Origin: Trichopria drosophilae
Taxonomy: Eukaryota > Arthropoda > Insecta > Hymenoptera > Diapriidae
NCBI GenBank assembly: GCA_030407085.1
Contig: CM059585.1
Location: 11,711,001 to 11,775,000 of the forward strand
DNA length: 64,000 bases
Reading direction: 5' to 3'
The notes beneath the pieces were generated by a model, which was given only the letters and a program-made list of their open reading frames with translations, did not search any database and was not told where the DNA came from. The position numbers and the translations under genes were made by a program. Positions 1 through 12,441 of this stretch are shown here, piece after piece. Numbering within the stretch: the stretch's first letter is position 1; each line of letters opens with the position of its first letter.

Positions 1-991
1 CACTCATCCTCTTCAATGACTAGCATATTTTTTAATCATTCCCAGGATCCCTGGCCTTCGGCGAAATACCCTTCAAACTGCTGGTATTGTCGTTTATTAT
101 AGAATGCTGTTATTGTAATAATCAGCGAGCAAAAACAGAGCAAATCCGACGCTTTTTTTTTATTTTGAAGAATTTTTGTCAATTATATTGCATAACTATA
201 TGTCATTTATGAAGAAAATTTATACATTTTGGAGAACATAACCAAAAATTATTTCAGAAATATGATGTTGTTATACGAATGTTTAGGTCTATCGAGGGAA
301 ATGTAATTTTCAAAGCTTTTTTTGTTTTCTACTGTTTTAACTCTTGGGAAATAATAGTAGTTAACGGTATAATAGTTAGACCGCAAATTGTTTCATTTAT
401 CATAGAATATTTACAGTGGATCAAGTTTAAAATTATTTTTCTTAAACTCTGGGCGCAAAATACTATTTTACTCCTTATATCGCGAGAGCAAAATATCAAT
501 TTCTCTTCCTAGGGACCAACATAAGTTAATCCAGAAGAAAAATAAATTGCTCACAATGAGCGAAATCTACTTTGCTCCCTAGTTGCACAATCTACTATTA
601 AATGTGAATAATGGTATATTTACCTGCAATGTATTCCTTTGTCTTCGTATTGTTTTAATGCCTCGTGGTAAAGCTTTTGTTGTTCAAAATGTGGAAAGAA
701 TTCTGAAAATTCTTCGAATTCTCGTAAATCCGCAACCTAAAAGCGTTTTGAATTATTTAATCCACCTGCTGTTATACTTAATATCCAATTCACTTTTTGT
801 TGTTTCTAATAAAGGAGATCATTTTAAAAATTTGTATAATTTAGCTGCCCACATTCGTCAATATTTTTATTTGTATCCAGCTGCGACAACTTAAATTGAT
901 TACATGCGAAATCGAGTTTACATAAAGTGAATTGGTATATGATATGTGAATGTCTTGTATTTGCGAAATATAATGTATTCATAATTCTTAC
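1..991 (-). other. Intron of the mitoguardin-like gene, running off the window
   Basis: AT-rich sequence after the 991 donor. A possible acceptor (tgctag) lies at about 20-25 on the minus strand, with GAAGAGGATGAG after it, which could start the next exon; the edge cuts it off. A GC-richer patch at 45-100 reads QQFEGYFAEGQGSWE and then stops on the minus strand, and I could not fit it to the gene. It also holds one GCAAAATA-family repeat copy. Confidence 0.5.
434..591. repeat. GCAAAATA-family MITE copy
   Basis: It carries the phrases shared with copies at 5.8, 25.3-25.9 and 59.8 kb: gggcgcaaaatactatttta, gagagcaaaatat, and a terminal cctagttgcacaat. The last is the inverse of the attgtgcaactagg start seen elsewhere. 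The left end is unclear. It is non-coding; the short open frame at 279-512 overlaps it and is not a gene. Confidence 0.6.
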
Positions 992-1135
992 GCCATCTTT
1001 CGCCGACGCGTAGGATTCTGGGGAAGATGCAGGTTCTTGTTTTTCCTTGGTGACCTTTGTCGATCGTGTACCAGTAGTTGTGGATGCTTTGCGGCTTCCC
1101 TCACCTTCGCCACCATTACGAAATAATACTGATTG
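992..1135 (-). CDS. Miga: Next internal coding exon of the same mitoguardin-like gene
   Basis: Minus strand: acceptor tatcag at 1136-1141, then 48 codons (144 nt) open throughout, then the strong donor GTAAGA starting at 991. It begins and ends in phase 0, so it joins the 4730-4926 exon directly to give LLFIDQ-QSVLFRN. This matches the Leu/Phe-rich 'LLF-D-x-SVLF' block I associate with mitoguardins. A Gly/Ser/Thr/Lys-rich low-complexity linker follows, then PESYASAKDG, which looks like the start of the next conserved block. The linker is probably disordered and faces the cytosol. The intron between the two exons is about 3.6 kb. The next downstream exon should lie at or beyond the left edge. 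A longer open frame continues past the donor to 824, but composition falls off there, so the splice end is preferred. Confidence 0.72.
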
Positions 1136-1435
1136 CTGATAAAAATGAAATAAAATCAACTTATTATTATGGCATTAATATTATCTATTTATTTTTAATA
1201 TTTCGAAAACGATGCATTCTTATAACTGTAACTGGCAATTCCACTCCTTAACTTTTGATGACGAAATATCTCTAAGGGAAATCGAATGATGATATATCGA
1301 GGTGAATTATTTGATACCGACCAAGCCTTAGTTACATTTTTATGTTTATTTCGTCATATATCTATTAAATATAGTCCCGTTAAAATAAAATAAAAACAAC
1401 ATATTAAATAAATGTAAATTCATTCTTTAAGACGA

Positions 1436-1628
1436 TAGATGGCGCTCAAATCCAAAAGTAAAGTCCTTGAATATTTCTATCAAATGCCGATATTAGCGCC
1501 CATTGATATCAAGAATAAGAATAATCTCAAAAGTTTGATATTCTTTGCTCTTTTGACAAATTTTTCAGCGACCTTTCACTTCCTGTGTTTGCTCTTCGAT
1601 TTAATTTTTGGATCGGAACACCACCTAG
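1436..1628. repeat. Short inverted-repeat element with CTCF-like ends
   Basis: The left end TAGATGGCGCTCAAATCC and the right end read in reverse (CTAGGTGGTGTTCCGATCC) match at most positions over about 20 bp. The element is ~190 bp and non-coding; the 80-codon open frame from 1439 starts inside the left terminal repeat and is a by-product. The ends resemble the AGRTGGCGC core of insect CTCF sites. A related left end with similar adjoining sequence occurs at 2013-2045. Confidence 0.55.
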
Positions 1629-4341
1629 CGCTCCTATTAGCAATCACGCTATTTTCCGGATACGATAGCAGCCTTACCTAGATTAATAATATTCCACACC
1701 ATCAGAAAACTTCGATTTCGGTATTGTTTTTCTTTTAAATATGATATAAAATTCTAACTTGATTACTTATTTTAAACTATGATTCTATTGTCAACATGTT
1801 TTATGCAATACATAAGTTTATTCCATAGATTCTAATGTATGCACATGAAACCAAATAGTTCAAAATTCCATTTCAAAAAGAAAAATAATTTATTATCTAA
1901 ATTAAAATTACACCATACAAATGTGGTATTTTTCGGAAATAAAACAAAAACAGTATCGACATTTTACTAGAAATGTAAAACACTACTTTGGGATACCGCT
2001 TTCTTTGAGGAACACTAGGTGGCGCGTCAATCCATAAGTAAAGTCACGCTGTGTTTACGTGAACTGATAATAATGACGAGTTTAATACACAAGTAAATCT
2101 ACGCTGTAGAAATGTATCTCTTCAAGGAAGACTTTCGTGATCATTTTACAAGCATTTCTTGGTGTCTTATCTAGATCGACTGCGATGAAAATTTCGAATT
2201 GTGATTAGACATTAACTTTGGTTGATGTTTAACTCGACATAGTAGCACCGTAAAAAAGATTAGTTTTGATCACAAACTTAGAGCACTGTCGTTATGTTTT
2301 CGTTTTCTATATGAATTAAGATTCTATATGTCTTTCTAAATGTCTTGAATCAACTAAAATGGCTGAGAACAAAACACATTTCGTGTCTACCGTAAGTGTC
2401 GCAATGTTTAAAATATGAAAATATCTTCATTTTTAGTAGACGCCAGTAATATCGTCAATTTTTTTATATAAACACCTTTTTTTTTAAAACACACTTCTAA
2501 ATATCTCAGAATATACTCGATAATGCAAGTGTATGCGAACCTCCGAAATATCTCAGCGAGAAATAACGAATTGTATCCAGTGACTCCTAGCGCCATGATA
2601 AAGAACTTAAATGATTGTATATAAATATTTCGTTAGTTACTTTCTTAGATTTTTTAACACATACATGGGAAAATAAATAAACATCAGTTTTAGACACATT
2701 TCATCGAACGATCATACTAAAAACGGCTATAAAACGTGTGACTGATTCCATATGAAATCATGGAGGCCAAATAAAGTCACTAATTTATGAAATATTAAAA
2801 TATATTGTTCGTTAATGAAACATTAATATAATAACGAAACATTTCTATTTTCGTTAATATAATCAACATTTTAATATTCTGTTTTTTTTTTCAGTTTTGT
2901 AGCGTTTTCTACATTCTTACATTGCAATTTTTGAATTTTACATAATTTTGAATTAACAAAATGGCGTCTGTTTTTTTTTAAATAATAAAACTTGATTTTC
3001 TCAAAAACAATATTTTTACAAATTTAATTTTTTAGACAAGCAATGTAAAGGAAACTTTTCCAATGTGTTTGGACTGCATTTAAACGATATCAGATCGGTA
3101 AGAATGTTTTTACTGAAAAAAAGACATTTTTGGAAATTTATTGTACTGAAAAAATTAATTTTGTTAGCGGTAACTTGTTTTTGGTCTTGAAATACAAGAA
3201 AATTGTTTATTGATGACAATATTTCAAAGTGTTGATTTCCAAATTGCTTATTCAAAATTTTCGTTTTACTTTTCTAACAGAAATAGAGTATAGCTCAAAT
3301 CTGAAAAATCCACAATTTTTTACCAGAAAAAAATCTGACCAAAACCATTATAACAAAAAGTAGGTAGTAAAATATTAGGAAAATTGGGTACAAATTAAAA
3401 AACGATATTTTCGAGAAAAATAAGTTTTTTTTTTGTTTTTAAACAAAATTGCCGCCATTATGTCAATTTTCAAATTTTTGTATCTTAATGTCCACTAAAT
3501 TGATTCGGTAATTCTTCCAAGACACTGGTTTATATCCTTATTTACGGAACTTTTTTAAAACATTACAAAACTTGATTTTTTTATTTTTCTGTGTATAATA
3601 AACTGCCAACAATATCGAAAAATTGGGTTGATTTAAGTTCCTCCCGAGCGATTTTTTCTTTGAAGCCTTAAAATAATCATAAAGCATTACTGAAACATCG
3701 TGAAAAAAGAGAATTTGAGGCATAAGTATTTTTTTTAGGTTGAACTGACCGAGGAGGACAAATAATTTTTATTTTTATGGACAAAATCGATGTTTTAACG
3801 ACTGCGGTTCCCGGGCGTAGTTTTTTCACATAAAAGTGGTTTTCCCTACGCCACTGCACACTCGAAAGGAGGTTCCTCTCAAAATAAAGGAGGCCTGTTA
3901 GGTAAATTATGTAAAAGGCCCTTCAAAATGGTGACGATATTGATAAAATGATTTGTAATTCGAATATTATAATGTCTATATACATATAATATGATTATTT
4001 AGTCCATTTAAATGCTCTAGAAAATTAAAAGTCGAACTAAGATGTGAAAAAGTGACCAACGGGTTTTTTTCAGTTACTTTCGGATCGTCACCGATTGATC
4101 CCAATAAACAGATATATTTTTATGCGGCCGATCAAATTGGGTGTTTTGTTTTTAAGCCCTTCCACCAGTCGTTTACATTAAGTTTTATGATTTTTTAAAA
4201 ACAGTCGCCATTTTGTTAATATTTAAAACTTTTATAAATGAAAAAATTTCAATGTAAGAACATATAAAACTCTAAAAACTGATAAAGCAAAGTTAATTTT
4301 TAAGGAAAATAGAGAGGTTTGAAATAGTTATTTTTGTATCA
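1629..4341. other. Intron of the mitoguardin-like gene, AT-rich, no gene seen
   Basis: Apart from the motif at 2013 this stretch has only poly-A/T-rich DNA and scattered short fragments with AAAATGGCG or its complement. Open frames at 2408-2596, 3016-3255 and 3538-3859 are low-complexity Lys/Phe/Ile-rich and not convincing. Confidence 0.5.
2013..2045 (+). repeat. Solo CTCF-like motif with shared repeat flank
   Basis: CACTAGGTGGCGC followed by a flank (caatccataagtaaagtc) that matches the one after the 1436 motif (aaatccaaaagtaaagtc). The two are therefore relatives and not independent motif hits. No right-hand partner was found. Confidence 0.5.
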
Positions 4342-4605
4342 AGGGCATAAAATGGAGTTTTACGCCTCGACAATAGAATCGGCGAAACTGGCTCGAAGTT
4401 CATGAGGGTGAAAATTCTACGCCTGAGATTCAAACATTGTTTTTTGAAGCAGTAGGAGGAAAATATTTTACGCCTCGATTTGCGGTCCTAAAATGCCAAT
4501 TTCACGCCTTCGTGGGCATAAAGTTTATTGTGTGCCCCAGGAGGCATGAAATAGGCGTTTTACGCCCGCTAATGAGGGCAAAACAAAAAAAAATATGTAT
4601 GCCCT
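4342..4605. repeat. GGGCGTAAAA-family inverted-repeat element
   Basis: It begins agggcataaaatggagtttt and ends with tatgccct, with many internal copies of TTTTACGCC and its inverse, plus the phrases cacgccttcgtgggc and ggcgttttacgcccgc. Related pieces lie at 5104-5255, 22319-22470 and 34461-34489. It sits in the intron just 3' of the 4730 exon and is non-coding. Confidence 0.6.
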
Positions 4606-4729
4606 AACAACACATTTTAACATTGCATACATTTAGCCGATTTGGTGTACAAGTTACGTGAAATACTATATAACATCACATAGTATAAATGAATAGTAAT
4701 AAATGAATAAAATATGAATATTATCAAAC

Positions 4730-4926
4730 CTGGTCGATAAAAAGAAGCTCTGCATTGCTTTGAATTTGATAACCTAGGTCGAGCAGTTCTTGAACATCGC
4801 GTGTGAAGGCAGCATCGGCTTTGGATGGCAAAGCAGGAGGTGCAGTTGGGTCGCTGGTAAATCCACTGCTAAAGGCAGTAAGTGCGTCTTCCCAGCAGTA
4901 AAGTGCTCTTTCCAGGGCCTCAAGAC
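4730..4926 (-). CDS. Miga: Internal coding exon of a mitoguardin-like (Miga/FAM73) gene
   Basis: Minus strand: an AT-rich tract ending ttttag precedes the exon and a GT donor follows a CAG at its 3' end. The exon is 197 nt: two bases completing a split codon, then 65 codons open in one frame, ending in phase 0. GC is well above the flanking introns. The peptide starts LEALERALYCWEDALTAF, passes a Pro/Ala-rich linker and ends with RDVQELLDLGYQIQ and NAELLFIDQ. From memory this resembles the conserved helical region of mitoguardins, outer mitochondrial membrane proteins that promote mitochondrial fusion by working with MitoPLD. It joins in frame to the exon at 992-1135. The split first codon is probably a glycine (G|GT). 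The coding call is strong from splice sites, phase and composition; the family name rests on recognition and was not searched. Upstream exons were not found. Confidence 0.75.
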
Positions 4927-5103
4927 CTAAAATATTAATTAAAACACAACATGAATAAAAACTATTTAACTATCACTTAATGAACATAAATAATGCACAA
5001 TTAAAATAATTATCAAGTATGCTTGAAATGCCACATCAAAATCTATACTAAAAATGATTACACTTTGTATTAAGCTAATTTAAAAATAGTCGTTTTCCTT
5101 ACA

Positions 5104-5255
5104 AGGGCGTAAAATCAACTTTTACGCCAGCAGGCGAAGCCCTCACAAGGGGAATCTGGTGATTGTCTTTGGGGTGTAAAAATTTACACCCAAGATACCA
5201 ACACAATTTTTCGTCAGGGTGAGTATAAAATTACAATTTATAGTCCGAATTTGCC
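5104..5255. repeat. GGGCGTAAAA-family copy
   Basis: Starts agggcgtaaaatcaactttt then acgcc, and carries gtgtaaaaatttacaccc, the same mirrored design as the 4342 element. It lies upstream (minus-strand sense) of the mitoguardin-like exon. Confidence 0.5.
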
Positions 5256-5804
5256 GTTCGAAGAATTAGAAAACTCCTTACAAAATTTACTTATGATAAT
5301 TTTGCGTGCACTATGACGGGAAAATTATTGTTTCTTTGAACGTACAACATTAAACTACGTTGCATGCTTCCTATGGTCGTCGCAGGATGGCCAACAATCT
5401 CTGGTTACATTCTCGTCAAGGGCAGATATCGCTAGGGTTCATTTATAAACACTCAAAAGATTTCGAGGATTAAGGTGAATATTTATTTAAGGGGCGTTGA
5501 TTTCTTAAAAACGGGTCGGGGATATCGACTTTTGAAACAATATTCACCACAATCATCGCCTGTATAGCTCTAAGTTGTTGATAACTGATTTCTAACCTAT
5601 AAATTCACACGATTTATGGAGCAAGATATTTAACTCTTCTTCCGTTTTGTCGAGATGCCGCCATTTTTTTAATTTCTGAAGTTGAGGTGCGGGAGATAGA
5701 GTCGATATATGAATTTAAAATCTTTCTTCTTTTTTTGTTTTAGATCACTAAGAGAACTGGAATCACTTGTGCCAGCAGACATTTTTTTCATGATTAAATA
5801 ATAG

Positions 5805-5975
5805 TAGTTTGTGCAACTAGGGAGCAAAATGGGTGTTTTCCGACGAGTGCGAGAAACTTACCTGGCTCCTTGATATATTTATTTTGCTCCCTAGGGAGAG
5901 AATGTGCTGTTTTGCTTCCGCAATATTGGAAGAAAAATAGAATTTTTCGCACCAAGTGTGAGAAATTATTTTTTT
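5805..5975. repeat. GCAAAATA-family MITE copy
   Basis: Begins gtttgtgcaactagggagca, carries the shared internal phrase ccgacgagtgcgagaaactt, then tttgctccctagggagag, and ends near caccaagtgtgagaaatta. The 64-codon minus-strand open frame over it is a translated repeat. Confidence 0.65.
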
Positions 5976-7339
5976 TACCTCCAAACAATTTTTTTGTGTT
6001 CGATTGGATTATAACTTTTTTTGACGTTCACGTTAGAAAGTCCTCATAAATAAACTTCATATAGTTTCAATTTAGATACCTTGTACCTTTAGATTCATTG
6101 TACTTTTGTAGGATAATAATCTTGTGCTTGGGTCATATACTTATCCTTATTTGCTTTCGTTTCCAACAATTTTCAAAAATGTTCAGGAATTAATTTATTT
6201 CATAATTTCATCCTAGGTCCGATTCTATTTTTGTGTCGTTTGTGAAATTGAAAAATCCGTTTTATAAATTTTATTTCAAATTTCCAGATAATTTTTTTCC
6301 AATTCTAGATATGTTTTAATATTTCCGGTTATTCTTAATTTATCTTCAAGATATGTCATTTTGTAAAGTACTTTCTTAATTTATAGCCAATTTTCAGCAA
6401 TTTTTTAAAATTATTAACCCTTTACAATAATGATTTTAAAACTTCTAAAACCACAATCGTCAGTCACCTTTTTGTGTTAAACAATTTCGAAAAAATGTAT
6501 CTTTATTATAATTTTATTATTGAACAGTTTTTATATTTTTTTAATCGCAATTTTGCTAAATTTTACAAAATTCTGCATAAACGTACGCTTACGTCAGAAT
6601 CACACGTTATAAATATAAAATAATCATAAACTTGTTATCTTATAAAATCATTTGTTCAATTTAAGCAACCATAATACAATTTCACCATTATTTAGCCATT
6701 TTTACACAAAATATTAAAATTGTCTGTTCATTGCAAATTAATATGGAACGAATTTATTAATTTCAACTGTTAACCAATTTCATCAGTATCGATTAGTCAC
6801 GAGACTAATAATACCCAGTGGAATTAGACGCGGAGTTGGCTGAGTTGATCCATAAAACCGCAACTAAAACGTTAATTATCGATGGTGCTCTTAACTTTAG
6901 AATTATAGCTGAGTAAAAAGAGTATTACATTGGAAAATTTGAAATGCTGTTCATTACCAATTAAACGTTACTACTTATTACAAAACATTTATTAATTAAT
7001 AATGATATGATAATTTAATTTACTTAAAATTCTTTCTGACAAAATTACAAAAATTTAGCCACTGATTAATGAGTTAGTAGAATTTGATATATTCAGCAGA
7101 TATATACACAGAAAAAAATGTCTTAAAATTGTTACAAATTAAAGTGGCTTAAATTAGTCACTGTATAGTGCATAAGTTTGTTCTATTCTAATTAGGCTAG
7201 TTTTTGTTATATCTTAAATGTAGCCCATCAATGTTCATAATGTTTAACTATAACTAATATTAGCATAAAATATTTGAATTTATATGATGTCAACAAAAAT
7301 GTGGTTGATTTTTTTTAAAAGCCATCCAAATTTTACTCC
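5976..7339. other. AT-rich stretch without a recognisable gene
   Basis: Simple A/T-rich DNA. A somewhat richer patch at 6785-6870 (agtcacgagactaata, ggaattagacgcggagttgg) is all that stands out. No exon, tRNA or element end was seen. Confidence 0.4.
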
Positions 7340-7591
7340 CGCACCCAGAAAAAATAGTTAAAATAACCAGAAAATATGATTAAATAGGCTCTTGTTAAAA
7401 AAAAATGCCCTTGTTATTTTTTCTGGTTAAAATAACCAAAATTCTGGTTGGTTTAACCACAAATATTGTTGGTGTAACTAGAAATACTGTTAAAACAATT
7501 ATTTTTCTAATTAAACTATCTAGAATTCTGGCTATTATAACAAAAAAAAATAGTACGGTTATATTTAACCAGAACATTTTTTTTGAGTGCG
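7340..7591. repeat. TTAACCAGAA-family MITE
   Basis: About 250 bp bounded by CGCACCCAGAAAAAATAG and, inverted, CGCACTCAAAAAAAATG. The inside is packed with TTTCTGGTTAAAATAACC and its inverse. Both strands carry spurious open frames across it (7395-7577, 7405-7698), typical of a palindromic repeat. Relatives lie at 42178-42250 and 43066-43262. Confidence 0.65.
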
Positions 7592-8717
7592 CAAAATGCC
7601 GTCAAAAAAGTTACTGTACTTTTTATTACAGTTTACTACAATTGAAGTTGAGACTCCTGAGGTGGGCGCCACTGAAAAAAACAGCAAAGACAGCGTGAAG
7701 AGCTCTTTAAGTCAAAATTGTAACTTTCTGATACTTGTTAGAAAGAGGTCTGAAAGTTATGCGTCGATTTTAAGAGCTCTCCAAGACCTCTCAAATAGTC
7801 TCAAAAAAGAGGTCTTATTTCAGAGTTTTTAGATATAAAATAAATAATACCATTACCAGTGCAGTGTCTACTTCAAAAATATGAAATTGTACTAAAAAAA
7901 CTCCAAAAAATGCACACAAAACTATACTTCTGTAAAATGGTCATTGTTAAAAAAAAAAATATTTTTCGATATGTTAATTAAAGGAAACCTAAATTAACCC
8001 TCAAAAAATGGATTAAGTAAGCAGATGGTTTCGCAGGTTTCGTGGCCCTTAAATTAGGCGTCGAAAAGATTCACTCCGTAATGTCTTCTCGGGTACGTCG
8101 ATTTATTTAGGTCACGTGCACACGGATATATAGTTAAGTGGAGCTCAAGGATTCTCGGCGATGTTTGTTATGGGGGCGTATGGATTTTACTATATATATT
8201 GTACAAAGACTATGCGTGTACGTTTGCCACGTTGCCAAGAGGTGTAAGCAATCGGGTCAATGTCGATGGTCGACAATAAATGTTATTGGATTCGCGACGT
8301 TCATGGAGAACTTTTAAGTGTAACAATGAGTAATATAAGGGTAGTACCGTATGCATTTTTTTTAAATTTAATAAATTTTGATCGAAATTGTGTGAAAGAG
8401 AACATTCATAAAAGTAAGACATGATCTGCCAAAAAAATTACTTTCAAAAATTGAAATCTTGTAGTAAAAGGAATATACATCATAACTTGAGAATGTTTCA
8501 GAGTGTCTATTATATGTTAAATTTAAAAAAATTAAATAATAAATTTATTAAAGAAATTAAAAATAAAAATTGATAAAAATGATTCTCAATGTCCTACGTC
8601 TTCCTCTCGAGAGCTCGAGAAACTTTGACTATTTGAAGGCTAATGTTAATTCTTTAAATTAAAAAAAAATATTGTAAGCTATGGCAGGTACGATACGATG
8701 AAATTTTTTAATCCCCC
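7592..8717. other. Gene-free stretch with a moderately GC-rich patch
   Basis: A patch at about 8025-8300 (aggtcacgtgcacacgg, gggtacgtcgatttatt, gccacgttgccaagagg) stands out from AT-rich surroundings and holds a CACGTG E-box. It has no sustained open frame, so a regulatory element is more likely than an exon. 7600-7840 has a mirrored agagctcttt/aagagctctc. Confidence 0.35.
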
Positions 8718-9330
8718 GTTTTGTCTCCATTATTTTGAATTTTTTGGAACCCGACTTCATATTCGTAATCAGCGATCTCGAAAATCCTTAATTAACCAAA
8801 TTCAATCGAATTAGGAAAATTTCTGAAAAAGTGGTCCGCCATTTTGTGTCCGCCATTTTGAATTTTTTAAACCCTACTTCATATTCGTAATCGGCCACCC
8901 CGAACATCCTCTAGTAAACAAACTCAATCTAATTAGGTAAATTTATGAAAAAGTTTTCCGCCAGTTTGTGTTAGCCATTTTTAACTATATACATATATTT
9001 TTTTTATTATATATAATATGAAAATTGATGCGTATTATGCGGCCCCATTAATGAAATTTTGAACTTCCTAAAAAGAAATCACCTTTAATACACACCAAAA
9101 ATGCAAATTAAACAATTTTCAGCCATATATTCTTTTAACTTTTTAATCCGTCCGTCATGTTGGATCCGCCATTTTGAATTTTTAAAATCTGGCAATCTCA
9201 AAAACTAGTTACCAAGCGTCATGAAAATTGACGATATTATAAAGATTTCAGATACTCCGTTATCTTTGTTTAAAAGAAAAAATGATTCCACCCACCTTCT
9301 AGGTTCGCCATCTTGAAATTTTAAAAAGTA
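8718..9330. repeat. Degenerate ~125-bp tandem repeat (GCCATTTTGAA family)
   Basis: CCAT of the unit start falls at 8727, 8853 and 8975, giving periods of 126 and 122 bp. The first two units share ccattttgaatttttt, cttcatattcgtaatc and caatcgaattaggaaaattt-like segments in the same order. More decayed starts follow near 9171 and 9307. The same unit occurs inverted at 10840-11115. No coding content. Confidence 0.7.
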
Positions 9331-10839
9331 TGAATTGGAAATTCAATCTTTAGACCTTATGGAAGCCATATTTTAAGCTTTTAGGCATTTATCGATACTC
9401 GTTTCTATCAGAATACATATTTTTACAAAAAAAAAGTTTAAAAAACATATTTTTTTCTAAAAAATGGATAAAAAACGGATCTTTTCGGATTTTAATTTTT
9501 TTTTAAATTTTACTACCAAATTTTTTTACTTACCTATAAAATCTATAAAAAAACTTTGTTACTATTTTAAGCTTCATGCATGAATTGCAACCTTTCATGG
9601 CAATTGTATTGCAACTATTGAAAATTTTCTTCATTTCATTCAACTTTTTGTTTAGTATAGATTTTTATTTATTAATAAATCCATCATAGTTCGGAAATGG
9701 AATCTGAGTGATCGGAAACGTCCAGAAATTTACAAGATATATGCTCGTTAAAAACCTAAGACTATTTTTTAGATTAAAATGTACTAATTTATACGACAAT
9801 TTTCAACATTTTCACATTTTTTGCATTTCCGAAAATTCGAGAATATGTCAAACATATCAGGTTTTTACTGAACCCTTGCAGAAAGTTAGTAGTGACAAAT
9901 TACCGAAACAATTCTTCAAAACAACCATTTCTTGTCTATTAAGCAATATTTATAGATAAACTCAGTAATATTGAAATTTTGACAAGTTCCTTATTGTTTT
10001 CAGAACGAATCATTATTTTTATACCAAAATAAAGCTGTGTCCTTGGTATCCAAGAATACTAAAATCTACATATGCATTCTTTATTTTAAGTAAACCAATA
10101 CCAAAATTTGATCCGATCAAGAGTTTAGATATTGTGAATTATTTTTAGTTGGTCCCCTTAGTCGTTGCCAACTCATTTTCTTGACGAGTCACAACTGACA
10201 GAGGTTTAGATACCATTCTTATTTATACTTTTTTGTCATCAAATTTCAAAAAATTACTTGATTACCTGGAAATATTAAAATTAGATTTTTTTAAAACAAG
10301 AAGTTTTGAATACTATTTGGTTTATTCTATTACGATACATGTTTGCAAAATCACACATTTTTAAGGCACGACGATTTATCAGTTCATAATAAAGATTTAC
10401 GTCGCAGTTACTTAGTCACGTGCTTCCTATATGACGGTAATAAAAGGGGGATGAAATGAGTAAATTTTGGTACACATATCGAATAACGATTAACGAGTGA
10501 CGATATTACATTTTTCGAACCACCTTTATATATGGTGTCTTAAATATAAAATTACCACCTGTATTAATGTTAGTATGGTGAATTATAGTCGCAGTTTTAT
10601 CGTCACTAATTAGACAACTGCACGAACAAAAAAGGAATAAAATATAAAGCTTATAACATTTTTGCTTATACATTTTCCTTTCATTAGTATTTTATGGTAA
10701 AATTAGGATAATTAGTAGATAAAACTTTAGATTTCGAGAAAGAAACATGAAAACGAAGAAATACATTTCGAAAATAAATATGAACTAAGACATATATTAA
10801 CATTTCAATCTAACTATATAATAATATACAAAATGTTTT
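9331..10839. other. AT-rich stretch, nothing identified
   Basis: Mostly A/T-rich. Open frames such as 9708-9959 show no family resemblance and are poor in Gly/Ala/Pro. I see no exon or element boundary. Confidence 0.4.
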
Positions 10840-11115
10840 CGGGTTCACTGATTTCGAATCTGAAGTAAAATTTTTGAAATTCAAAATGGCGGATCCAATA
10901 TGGCTGATCAGAATTTTGAAATCTACATCGAATTAGACAAAACTCTGGGGGTTTTCGAGGTTACCGATTACGAATCCGAAGTCAGAATTTTGATATTCAA
11001 AATGGCGGATGAAATACGTCAGATAAAAATGTTAAATTTACATGGAATTAGAGGAAATTCTGTATTTAGGGGTTTCCGAAGTCGCTGAAATTAAAATTGA
11101 CAAACCAATATGGCG
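10840..11115. repeat. GCCATTTTGAA-family repeat, inverted orientation
   Basis: Two units read attcaaaatggcggatccaa and attcaaaatggcggatgaaa, each preceded by gatttcgaatctgaag or gattacgaatccgaag. Those phrases are the reverse complements of the attcgtaatcggcc segment in the 8718 array. The 62-codon frame at 10900 is translated repeat. Confidence 0.7.
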
Positions 11116-12359
11116 GATTCAAATTAAAAAATTTAAATAAAACTTATCTAATTCATTGTCGTCGATATCACAGCAATGATTCTCGAATTACTAAAACACA
11201 TCAATCTAATTTTTCAGAAAATTCTTCATCTTTTTTTCGCAAGAAAATAATATTGTATGCTCAAAACAATTACATGTTTAAATTCACGAGATAAACAAAC
11301 GTTTAATATTATGCCTGTGCACCATAATAAATTTTCTCAGTCTTAATCGCGTGCCAAGTATCAAGACTCTAAAATTCCCGAATAATTGCAGGCCATTCCA
11401 GTCAGACTTAACGTTTCATTCCAACCAACGTTTCTCAGCGTTTCAGCTCACTCTTGGTTTAAATACGTACTTAAACAGTTTTCCGTCTTTCTCCTCTTAA
11501 CCCAGTCTAATGCAATTTAAATTCATTCGATAAAATTAGTTCTAGACACTTCTAGTCTATTACATTTCCACTGTTGCAAAAGTGGACAAGGCTCGATTTT
11601 CTTTTCTTCCTAATTTTTGGTGCAAAAATTCTCTTTCTTTTCTAGCACTATTAATTATGAAATTTCTTCATAACACACTCGGCTATTATACAAAATATCA
11701 AAGCGCAAACATTGTACCGTGACTACAATGCTATTTTTATGTGGCACGTATTGCATGCCATTAATATGGAACGCAATCAAGCGTGGTTAGAAATACATTT
11801 GCGTAAAATAAATAATCCCGAGAATTTGTAATATTCGTGAATGCCTATGCATTCAATGTTTCTTGCTGAATAGCACGAACTCGGCGTAGATTAATTTTCA
11901 TCAAACAAATAGTCGTGCCCATTCGGCTTTTTTCGCGAATCCTCCGGTTATAGATTTTCCATTGTTTTTGTCGTTTACGTAATATTTCTACGCATTGGTA
12001 ATTCTTGTATCGGGGATATTATATGCTGTAGATGTTCCCACAAATTTTTGCTGCATTTAAAAAAAGTATAATCAGCTCCAGTCGCCTAAGGCAAATCTGA
12101 CAAAAGTTAAAATTTAGTCATTTTAGATCAAAATAAGTCATCACGATTTTCACATCGAAATTAATGCCTGAAACTCGTCTAAAGGCGTAATTTTTAATAC
12201 TAAAAACAATCTAAATATCACCATCCATTTTTTGCGTGAAGTTTTGCTCATATTTTTAATCTATTTTCACCTGTAATTTGTTAAAACATTACAATAAGTA
12301 CAATTCTACATCGAATCATGGTAGCACATAGTAATTACTTTTTGCAACTGACATCAACA
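11116..12359. other. Gene-free stretch
   Basis: AT-rich with a slightly richer zone at 11330-11480 and 11880-12000. No splice-bounded open frame and no element ends were recognised. Confidence 0.35.
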
Positions 12360-12441
12360 AGTAGCGTGGCCGAGTGGTTAGAGACGCGGATTGTTACCAA
12401 GCGATCTGTGGTTCGATTCCGCCTTGTAGCGAATTTTTTTT
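12360..12441 (+). pseudogene. tRNA-like sequence (decayed, Asn/Ser-like), possibly a SINE head
   Basis: It has an A-box-like TGGCCGAGTGG and a near-perfect B-box GGTTCGATTCC with 4 of 5 T-stem pairs. A GTT triplet sits in the anticodon position and a T8 run at 12434-12441 could end Pol III transcription. The acceptor stem does not pair and the anticodon stem is poor, so it is not a working tRNA. It is either a decayed gene or a tRNA-derived SINE head that lost its body. Confidence 0.6.

Noticed and set aside
824..1159. Reading the 992-1135 exon as part of one 111-codon single-exon gene
   Set aside because: The exon has a consensus acceptor and a GTAAGA donor and joins in phase to 4730-4926; sequence past the donor loses coding character.
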